Shown here piece by piece: positions 15,042 to 20,877 of a stretch of 20,877 bases of DNA (position 1 is its first letter; every line of letters begins with the position of its first letter). The stretch comes from Pseudomonadota bacterium (GTDB lineage Bacteria > Pseudomonadota > Gammaproteobacteria > Xanthomonadales > Rhodanobacteraceae). The DNA is taken from NCBI GenBank assembly GCA_023430685.1, contig JAEYZH010000096.1, positions 1-20,877 on the forward strand. The letters are read 5' to 3'. Under the pieces are notes generated by a model. That model was not told the DNA's origin. It ran no database searches and saw only the letters and a list, made by a program, of their open reading frames with translations. The position numbers and the translations under genes are program-made.

Positions 15042-15413
15042 ATGGACATCGGCATGTCGACCAGCGATTTCGAATCCCGCCTGCAACTGCTGCACGAACG
15101 CTACACCGCGTCGCTCGTGCACAAGCGTGCCGCGCTGGCCGACGCGTGGCAGGCGTTCGCGGCGAATCCGCGCGATCGCGCGCTGCGCCTCGAGCTCTCG
15201 ATGCAGCTGCATCGGCTGTCGGGTTCGGCCGGTGCGTACGGCTACGAGGCGATCGGCATGGCCGCGAGCGAAGCCGATGGCGTCGTCGGCGAGCACGGCG
15301 GCATCGCCGACTTCGATCGCGCGCAGCTCGATCGTTGCGGCAACCTCGTGCTTGCGGTACTTCGCGCGCTCGAACGCGCCGAGTCCGGCACGCGGCCACC
15401 CGAGGCGCCGTGA
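15042..15413 (+). CDS. stand-alone HPt (histidine phosphotransfer) domain protein
   Basis: A 123-residue, largely helical protein. The motif LHRLSGSAGAYGYEAIGMAA matches the HPt signature H-x-L-x-G-S-[AS]-x-x-x-G, with H57 as the phospho-accepting histidine. The rest reads as a four-helix bundle (ESRLQLLHERY, LADAWQAFA, FDRAQLDRCGNLVLAVLRALE). HPt proteins pass phosphate between hybrid sensor kinases and response regulators. Neither a kinase nor a regulator gene is in the window, so the partners must be elsewhere. There is no Shine-Dalgarno sequence before 15042 and a -10-like TATAGT lies 8 nt upstream, which suits a leaderless mRNA. An ATG at 15054 is an alternative start. Arginase follows after 85 nt. 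Confidence 0.78.
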   Translation: MDIGMSTSDFESRLQLLHERYTASLVHKRAALADAWQAFAANPRDRALRLELSMQLHRLSGSAGAYGYEAIGMAASEADGVVGEHGGIADFDRAQLDRCGNLVLAVLRALERAESGTRPPEAP

Positions 15414-15498
15414 CGCGGCGGCGGATTTGGCCGAGAATGCGCGGTTTGCGGCCTCGCGACGCCGTCGCCGCCGCTCCCGCCACCCACGCAGGCCTCCG

Positions 15499-16419
15499 AT
15501 GCAGACCTATCCCCCGGTTTCACTGATCGGCGCACCCACCGACATCGGCGCTGGCCATCGCGGCTCGTTGATGGGACCCGAGGCGCTGCGCGTCGCCGGC
15601 CTCGCCGAGGCGCTGTCCGCGCGCGGCCTCGAGGTCGCCGACTGCGGCAACGTGGTCGGGCCGGCCAATCCGTGGCTCCCGCCGAGCGAGGGTTATCGCC
15701 ATCTCGGCGAGGTCATCGAATGGAACCGCGCGGTCATGAACGCGGTCGCGGGCGAACTCGGGCGCGACCGCCTGCCGATCCTCATGGGCGGCGACCACTG
15801 CCTCGCGATCGGTTCGATCACCGCGGTGGCGCGCCACTGCCGCGAACGCGGCAAGCGCCTGACCGTGCTCTGGCTCGACGCGCACGCGGACTTCAACACG
15901 AGCGCGATCACGCCATCGGGCAACATCCACGGCATGCCGGTCGCGTGCCTGTGCGGCTTCGGTCCGCATGAACTCACGACGCTCGGCGGCGACGCGCCCG
16001 CGCTGACGCCCGACCGCATCCGCCAGATCGGCATCCGCTCGGTCGATGCGGCCGAGAAGAAGCTCGTGCACGACGTCGGCCTCGACATCTACGACATGCG
16101 CTACATCGACGAAGTCGGCATGAAGCGCGTGATGGAGGAGGCGCTGCAGAACATCGGCGCGAAGGACCACCTGCACGTGAGCTTCGACGTCGACTTCCTC
16201 GATCCCGGCATCGCGCCCGGCGTCGGCACGACGATCCCGGGCGGCCCGAACTACCGCGAAGCGCAGCTGTGCATGGAAATGATCGCCGACAGTGGCCGGC
16301 TCGGTTCGCTCGACATCATGGAACTCAATCCCGCGCTCGACGTGCGCAACCAGACCGCATTGCTCGCGGTCGACCTCGTGGAGAGCCTGTTCGGGAAGTC
16401 GACGCTGATGCGCGATTGA
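15499..16419 (+). CDS. rocF: arginase (L-arginine amidinohydrolase)
   Basis: A 306-residue ureohydrolase converting arginine to ornithine and urea. The binuclear manganese ligands are all present: H100 (GGDHCLAIGS), D127, H129 and D131 (WLDAHADFNT), D230 and D232 (SFDVDFLDP). Other arginase-type marks are SGNIHGMP, APGVGTTIPGG and SLDIMELNP. The pattern and length fit arginase better than agmatinase or formiminoglutamase, although substrate choice in this superfamily is not certain from motifs alone. The ATG at 15499 starts directly before the first beta strand (PVSLIGAPTDIG); AGG about 6 nt upstream is a weak ribosome site. It lies 85 nt after the HPt gene, so co-transcription is possible but not shown. 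Confidence 0.92.
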   Translation: MQTYPPVSLIGAPTDIGAGHRGSLMGPEALRVAGLAEALSARGLEVADCGNVVGPANPWLPPSEGYRHLGEVIEWNRAVMNAVAGELGRDRLPILMGGDHCLAIGSITAVARHCRERGKRLTVLWLDAHADFNTSAITPSGNIHGMPVACLCGFGPHELTTLGGDAPALTPDRIRQIGIRSVDAAEKKLVHDVGLDIYDMRYIDEVGMKRVMEEALQNIGAKDHLHVSFDVDFLDPGIAPGVGTTIPGGPNYREAQLCMEMIADSGRLGSLDIMELNPALDVRNQTALLAVDLVESLFGKSTLMRD

Positions 16420-16444
16420 CGCGCGTCCGGCGGTCGCAGCGCGG

Positions 16445-16488
16445 CCCTTCGACTTGGGCCTCCGACCTGCGCTCAGGGCGAACGGAAC
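16445..16488. repeat. dispersed intergenic repeat, copy 2 (between arginase and metallopeptidase)
   Basis: The + strand reads CCCTTCGACT, variable centre, then CTGCGCTC-AGGGCGAACGGAA. The two ends match copy 1 at 5127-5171. It also resembles the widespread repeat CCCTTCGACAGGCTCAGGG followed by CGAACGG, with an extra stretch in the middle. It lies in a 138-bp gap between two convergent genes. Confidence 0.6.
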
Positions 16489-16515
16489 AGCGAGCACGCC
16501 GGCTTCGGTTGCGCT

Positions 16516-16531
16516 CGGGACGAATGTCCCG
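16516..16531. terminator. candidate bidirectional hairpin between convergent arginase and metallopeptidase genes
   Basis: CGGGAC (16516-16521), loop GAAT, GTCCCG (16526-16531) is a perfect 6-bp stem. It is about 100 nt after the arginase stop and 27 nt after the metallopeptidase stop. A short GGAAA follows on the + strand but no T-tract on either strand. Placement between convergent genes is the main argument. Confidence 0.35.
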
Positions 16532-16557
16532 GAAACCGCCTGGCCCCTGGCTGCGCG

Positions 16558-17892
16558 TCAGCCCTCGAAGCCATCCGCGAAGATCAGCTCGCCGCCGACC
16601 ACGAGGCATGACGGCGTGTTCTGCGCGACCAGCACCGAGAGCGCGGCGACATGGGTCGGATGGAACTGCAGCAGGTTCTGGTCGTCCGGGCCGCAGCCGC
16701 GGTTGTGGCAGTAACTCATGATCGTGCCCGCGGTATCGCCGCCCGGCGCGGGGCAACTCGTGGCCCCCGAATAGCAGCCCGATTCGCCGCTGTAGCAACG
16801 ATCGATCGTGTTCGAGCCGGTCGGCGCGCCGCCGGTCGCGACGTTCGTGCAATGGGTGTGTTGCGCGCCGAAGTTGTGGCCGAGCTCGTGCGCGACGAGC
16901 AACGCCGAATAGATCACCGGGATCTGCGGATTGCGGAAGACCTGGTTGACGCTGTAGCTGCCGCCTTGCGACTGCACCTCGCAGTAGCTGTTCACCCACG
17001 CGATGCCCGAGGACGAGTTGGGCGTGCTCGCCTTTCCCGACAGCAGCATCGCGAAGCTGCGCGAAACCTGGCCGTAGTGGGCCTGCCAGTACCCGCCGAA
17101 TTCGTTCAGATGCGTGCCCGAGGCGGGCGAGCCGGTCTGCACGTAGGGGTCGGCGGTCGTGCGCAGGATCGTGGTGCCGCGCTGCAGGCGCACGCCGAGA
17201 TCGGATACGTACATGAGGTTCATCGTCGCGATGAGGTCGTCGATCCACGCCGACGCGGCAGCCGTGTTGTTCGAGAAGCGCTCGGACATGAGCTCGTTGT
17301 CGGTGTCGACCGCGAGCGTCGCGATGCGCGAAGCGCCGGCGGGTGTCGCCGGTGCGAGCGAGACCGCGAGGGGGCCGGGCATCGGGCGCCCGCTCGGCAA
17401 CGCGTCGTCGCCGTCCGCGATGCGCGGCACGACACCCGCGGGCAGGCTGTCCTCGGCGGGGCGCGCGCTCAACAGCGCGCGGTCGCCTTCGCGATGGAGC
17501 ATGACCACGAACGTCTCTCCGCCCGCGCCGATGCCGACGCCGCCCGCATCGGTGAACCCGGGTCCGAACCAGAGCGCGGCGCGCATGCGGCCATCCTCGC
17601 TGCGGCCGAGCAGGTGGCGGCGCCGATCCGGCGCGAGTTCACGCTCGCCTCGCTCATCGACGACGAGCGTACGTGCGTCGCCAGCGCGCACGCGCATCGG
17701 TTCGAAGTGCACCGTGGTGGTGCTGCCACGGCCGTCCGGAAACCCCTCGATTGCCGCCGACTCGCCCGGCGAAAGCGCTTCGAGCCGGGTGAGCTCGGCG
17801 CGCCCGATCGCGAGCACGTCGTCGGCCGCCGGGGCGGGCATCGCGGCGACGCCACACGCGAGCAGGAGCAGGATCGGAGGCAGGTGTCGCAT
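16558..17892 (-). CDS. secreted M12B (reprolysin-like) zinc metallopeptidase with C-terminal IFADGFE tail
   Basis: A 444-residue pre-protein. The signal peptide is MRHLPPILLLLACGVAAMPAPAA. The propeptide-like region extends to about residue 200, and a metzincin domain follows. The zinc motif HELGHNFGAQH gives ligands H335, H339 and H345 with catalytic E336; the Met-turn is TIMSYCH (M392). The C-terminal part is rich in Cys (CTN, RCYSG, GCYSG, SCPAP, SYC, GCG, SC), suggesting disulphides in an extracellular enzyme. The final residues LIFADGFEG resemble the end of the beta-helix protein at 759-1844. No Shine-Dalgarno sequence is seen before the ATG at 17892; the start is chosen for the signal peptide. 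It lies 131 nt downstream of the FecA-like receptor gene on the same strand. Confidence 0.88.
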   Translation of the reverse strand: MRHLPPILLLLACGVAAMPAPAADDVLAIGRAELTRLEALSPGESAAIEGFPDGRGSTTTVHFEPMRVRAGDARTLVVDERGERELAPDRRRHLLGRSEDGRMRAALWFGPGFTDAGGVGIGAGGETFVVMLHREGDRALLSARPAEDSLPAGVVPRIADGDDALPSGRPMPGPLAVSLAPATPAGASRIATLAVDTDNELMSERFSNNTAAASAWIDDLIATMNLMYVSDLGVRLQRGTTILRTTADPYVQTGSPASGTHLNEFGGYWQAHYGQVSRSFAMLLSGKASTPNSSSGIAWVNSYCEVQSQGGSYSVNQVFRNPQIPVIYSALLVAHELGHNFGAQHTHCTNVATGGAPTGSNTIDRCYSGESGCYSGATSCPAPGGDTAGTIMSYCHNRGCGPDDQNLLQFHPTHVAALSVLVAQNTPSCLVVGGELIFADGFEG

Positions 17893-18023
17893 CGGCGTCG
17901 TCACGGTGGCATCGAGCGGACAACGATCGCAGACCACGCAGCCCGATTGCAGCGACGCGGTGCGCAGAATCCGCATCACGCGGGCGCCGCTGCGGATCGC
18001 CGCAGCGGCGCTCGCCGTGGATC

Positions 18024-20222
18024 TCAGAACTCGTAGGCACCGCCGAGATAGACCGTGCGTCCGCCCGCCGGCTCGAGTCCGCCGCCGAACACGCGCGCGT
18101 AGTAGGTGCGGTCGGTCAGGTTGGAGACGCCGCCGAGCAGGCGCAGGTGCGGCAGCACCCACCAGTCGGCCGAGAAATCCTCGACCGTGTGCGAGGGCAC
18201 CTTGGCCGGGATGTAATTCGGCGCGTCGGGCGTGCCCAGCGCGAGGTTCGAGTCCTGCCAGTACTGCGCCGCGACCGACACGGCCGACAGCGCGAGCTTG
18301 TAGTGGTGGTCCTCGCGCCAGACCACGCCGACGCGTGCGAGGTACGACGGCGAGAATGCGGGTTCATTGCCCGCGAAGCCGCGCTGCGACGCGGTGAATT
18401 CCGAATCGAGCAGGCTCAGGTTCGCGAACAGCGAGAAATGGCGAGTGGTCTTCGGATCACGCGCGGCGAGGAAGTCGTAGTCGACCTGGCCCTCGAAGCC
18501 GCGATGGCGCGTGTCGCCGCTGTTGACGTTGATCGTGTTGCCGGGCGGCGCATCGGGAATCTGCTGCGACTCGATGCGGTCGCGGACGTCGATCCAGAAC
18601 ACGCTCGCGTCGTAGAACAGGCCGTCGCGCGGCGTGCCATGGACGCCGGCTTCCCAGGACAGCACGTGGGTCGGATCGGGGTCGTTGATCGGGTCCGGCG
18701 AGGTATTGCCGAACGGCGAGCCGATGTCGAAGTAGCGCACCGGGCGCCAGCCCTGCGAGACATTGAAGTAGGTTTCGTTGCCGCGTCCGAAATCGTTGCC
18801 GAAGCCGAGACCGAACAGCGGCACGGTGTGGCTGACCTCGCGGTCGACGAGGCCGCGCGAGAGCGTCGGCGGCTTCACGCTTTCCTCGATCTCGACGTTT
18901 TCGCGCTCGATCCGCACCGACGGCACGAAGTGCCAGCCGCCCTCGAAGCGGAACACGTTCTCCGCGAACACCGCCGCGTAGTCGGTCGAACGCGCCTGGC
19001 GCAGGCGCGCGCACTGCGTGTCGGCCGGCGAGGCGCAGGGCTCGCCGTGGCGCGCGTAACGCGACGGCGCGAGGCTGTCGGCGGTCCATTGCCGGAACGG
19101 CGCATCGGAGTGGTAGGCCGTGGTGCCGAGCGTGAACGCGTTGCCGCGACCCCAGCGGTGCAGCATCCGCACGTCGAGCCCGGCGAAGCGGAACTGGTCG
19201 TCCTGAAGCGTCGCGGTGGTCGGCGGGTTGCCGCGATCCTGCGCGCGAGACGCGTTGTCCTGATAGCCGCCCCAGGCTTTCGCGACGAGTTCGTTGTCGG
19301 CGTCGAACTGGCGCTCGTGCGTGAGGCTCAGCACGTAGCGGTCGGTCCAGAGCCGGTTGTACGGCGTCGTGGTTTGACCTGCGTCCTCGACGAACTGCCG
19401 GTACGAGAGCTTGCCCGGATCACCGGTTTCAAGCTGCGATGCGCGCAGGTCGAGCGCGGTATGACTCATGTCGTCGGGCCGGTAGCCGATGTGCAGGTCC
19501 GCGCCCTTCAGCGTGGAATCGCCGTTGTCGCGCTCGCCATCGCTGCGGCGGTAGTGCGCGTCGACGAGATACTCCCATGCGCCCGACGTGCCCGACACCT
19601 GGTTGAAGCTCGCGAACAGGTCGTTGCTGCCGACGATGTTCTCGCTGTAACCCGCAAGCGCGCGGTCGGCGACCGGTCTGCGGCTGACGAGATTGACCAC
19701 CGGCGGCGGCTCGGGTCCATACAGAAGCGAACTGCCGCCACGGATCAGCTGCACTTCGGACAGCTGCTGCGGCAGCGGGAACGTGTAGATCGTCGGATAG
19801 CCGATCCAGTCCGACATCAGCGGGATGCCATCGAGCAGCACCGTCACGAATTCCGATTCCTGCGGATTGCCGATGCCGCGGTAGCCCAGGTTCACCTGTC
19901 CCGGTGATTGCTGCTCGGAGTAGAACAGGCCCGGCGTCTGCGCGAACAGGTTGCGCAGGTTGTTGTCGACGACGGTCGGCACCGCGTCGAGCTTCGTGAC
20001 CGAAGTCTTCTTGGTCACGGTGATCAGCGGACCGTCGACCTCGCGCATGATGTGCTGCAGCTTGGGTCGCGTGTCGTCCTGCGTGCGGCGTTCGCGCACT
20101 TCGACCTTCGGCAGCTCGGTACGGGCGGCCTGCGGGTCGGGATCCTGCGCGTGCGGTGTTCGAACGGGGCAACACGCGATCGCGAACGCGAACGCGCCCA
20201 TGGCGACGGCTGTGGGCTTCAT
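18024..20222 (-). CDS. TonB-dependent outer-membrane receptor, FecA-like
   Basis: A 732-residue receptor. The signal peptide is AVAMGAFAFAIACCPVRTPHAQ; a TonB-box-like ELPKVEVRE follows. The plug contains NLRNLFAQTPGLFYSEQ, then LGYRGIGNPQESEFVTVLLDGIP and LMSDWIGYPTIYTFPLPQQL, then VQLIRGGSSLLYGPEPPPVVNLVSRRP. These resemble receptors annotated as ferric dicitrate transporters. The barrel ends VYLGGAYEF with the C-terminal Phe expected for outer-membrane insertion. A Cys pair (CASPADTQC) lies in a predicted outer loop. There is no N-terminal signalling domain and no FecI/FecR pair nearby, so FecIR-type surface signalling is unlikely. The ATG at 20222 has GAGGAT 4-5 nt upstream. Substrate is uncertain: ferric citrate, another chelate or a small organic ligand are possible. 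Confidence 0.85.
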   Translation of the reverse strand: MKPTAVAMGAFAFAIACCPVRTPHAQDPDPQAARTELPKVEVRERRTQDDTRPKLQHIMREVDGPLITVTKKTSVTKLDAVPTVVDNNLRNLFAQTPGLFYSEQQSPGQVNLGYRGIGNPQESEFVTVLLDGIPLMSDWIGYPTIYTFPLPQQLSEVQLIRGGSSLLYGPEPPPVVNLVSRRPVADRALAGYSENIVGSNDLFASFNQVSGTSGAWEYLVDAHYRRSDGERDNGDSTLKGADLHIGYRPDDMSHTALDLRASQLETGDPGKLSYRQFVEDAGQTTTPYNRLWTDRYVLSLTHERQFDADNELVAKAWGGYQDNASRAQDRGNPPTTATLQDDQFRFAGLDVRMLHRWGRGNAFTLGTTAYHSDAPFRQWTADSLAPSRYARHGEPCASPADTQCARLRQARSTDYAAVFAENVFRFEGGWHFVPSVRIERENVEIEESVKPPTLSRGLVDREVSHTVPLFGLGFGNDFGRGNETYFNVSQGWRPVRYFDIGSPFGNTSPDPINDPDPTHVLSWEAGVHGTPRDGLFYDASVFWIDVRDRIESQQIPDAPPGNTINVNSGDTRHRGFEGQVDYDFLAARDPKTTRHFSLFANLSLLDSEFTASQRGFAGNEPAFSPSYLARVGVVWREDHHYKLALSAVSVAAQYWQDSNLALGTPDAPNYIPAKVPSHTVEDFSADWWVLPHLRLLGGVSNLTDRTYYARVFGGGLEPAGGRTVYLGGAYEF

Positions 20223-20277
20223 GGCGATCCTCGGGACGGATGGCGGCGGCCCCCATGGACGCCACCCATTCGTTATC

Positions 20278-20297
20278 GCAGGGCATCCATGCCCTGC
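20278..20297. repeat. perfect inverted repeat upstream of the FecA-like receptor
   Basis: GCAGGGCAT (20278-20286), CC, ATGCCCTGC (20289-20297) is a perfect 9-bp dyad, 56 nt before the receptor start and 75 nt after the stop of the next upstream gene. A weaker dyad CGTCC-N6-GGACG lies at 20335-20350. No T-tract follows in the minus direction. It could be an operator, a hairpin in the receptor leader, or a dispersed repeat. Confidence 0.5.
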
Positions 20298-20371
20298 GGA
20301 AGTGCGGATCGACCTAAGCCTGCGGATGGAAAGACGTCCGTCGATGGACGGCTTCGCCTGCGACCGTGGAA

Positions 20372-20877
20372 TCAGCGGCGCGGCGGATCCGGCACGAACG
20401 CGTTCGGAAACGGCTGTGGCTCGTGCGGGCGCGGCGCCGTGCGGATCACGCCCTGGGCGACGAGGTTGCGGTAGCTGTCGTACCAGATCGCGACGGTTTC
20501 GGCCGGGCGGCGCGACGCGCGCTGGAACGTCGTGGTGTCGACGCGCGCGTACTCGCGCTCACCGTGCCCGGTGCCGAGGCGTTCCTCGCGCGCGCGCTTG
20601 GGCGCCTGCGCGGTCGAGGGCGTCGCGCCGCCGACGCTGCTGTCGGCGCGGCTCTCGGCTTGCGCCGGCGCGCGCGCAACCGGGGGCGGCGGCATCGATT
20701 TCTCGCGCGCGATCTCGTCACGCTCGCGCCAGGCCGGTGCGCGTTCGGTGAACACCGCGACGCCGATCACGCCGACGTTCGCGGGCCGACCGGTTTGTGC
20801 CGCGTAGCTCTCGGGCAATGCGGTGAAGTTGAATTGCGCGATCTCGTCGAGGCTCTTGCGCCAGCCCGCGATCTCGG
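20372..20877 (-). CDS. unrecognised protein, C-terminal part (5' truncated by window edge)
   Basis: The frame is open to the right edge and the stop TGA is at 20374-20372, giving about 167 C-terminal residues. I do not recognise the family. The part near the edge, SLDEIAQFNFTALPESYAAQ, then GRPANVGVIGVAVFTE, looks folded. A linker rich in Pro, Ala, Arg and Ser follows (PPPPVARAPAQAESRADSS). A second ordered block has RLGTGHGEREYARVDTTTF, then RPAETVAIWYDSYRNLVAQGVI. The tail is Pro-rich (PRPHEPQPFPNAFVPDPP). No membrane segment is seen in this part. It lies 149 nt before the receptor gene in the same direction, with a dyad between them, so it may or may not share its transcript. Confidence 0.7.
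   Translation of the reverse strand, partial: EIAGWRKSLDEIAQFNFTALPESYAAQTGRPANVGVIGVAVFTERAPAWRERDEIAREKSMPPPPVARAPAQAESRADSSVGGATPSTAQAPKRAREERLGTGHGEREYARVDTTTFQRASRRPAETVAIWYDSYRNLVAQGVIRTAPRPHEPQPFPNAFVPDPPRR

Noticed and set aside
18024..20222. FecIR-type surface signalling for the FecA-like receptor
   Set aside because: The mature N-terminus goes almost directly to the plug domain with no room for the signalling domain, and no sigma or anti-sigma genes are adjacent.

Overview
This is a very GC-rich chromosomal window. The gene content suggests a gammaproteobacterium of the Xanthomonadales/Lysobacterales, possibly Rhodanobacteraceae. This assignment is an inference from four things: two secreted proteins ending in an F-x-D-G-F-E tail, which I recall from that group; REP-type palindromes starting GTAG/GTGG; two TonB-dependent receptors; and a PHB-oligomer hydrolase. 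I see no phage, insertion sequence, CRISPR array, rRNA or tRNA.

Layout. Positions 1-356 hold the 3' end of a 3-hydroxybutyrate-oligomer hydrolase gene, whose stop overlaps that of a convergent short globin gene (353-736, -). Upstream of the globin on the same strand is a secreted beta-helix protein (759-1844, -). An MdtABC-type multidrug efflux operon fills 1997-9651 (-): adaptor mdtA, then paralogous RND pumps mdtB and mdtC, with no outer-membrane factor. From a divergent 235-bp intergenic region, msrA (9887-10534) and msrB (10682-11125) run on the + strand, separated by two REP-like palindromes. A small GIY-YIG-like protein (11173-11565, -) is divergent from a TonB receptor resembling E. 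coli YncD/PqqU, the PQQ transporter (11750-13882, +). A 119-bp tandem array of seven alternating REP hairpins follows (13917-14295). Then come a DUF937 protein (14348-14935, -), a stand-alone HPt protein (15042-15413, +) and arginase (15499-16419, +). The right end is on the - strand: a secreted M12B-like zinc metallopeptidase (16558-17892), a FecA-like TonB receptor (18024-20222), and the 3' end of an unrecognised gene (20372 to the window edge).

Function. Most of the window concerns the cell envelope and stress: drug efflux, repair of oxidised methionine, TonB-dependent uptake of a cofactor or iron chelate, and secreted proteins. I see no single new multi-gene system. The observations most worth following are the shared C-terminal tail on two unrelated secreted proteins, the REP/BIME array, a perfectly palindromic -10 element that may drive two divergent genes (one leaderless), a 36-residue low-complexity insertion in MdtB relative to its paralogue MdtC, and a shortened globin.
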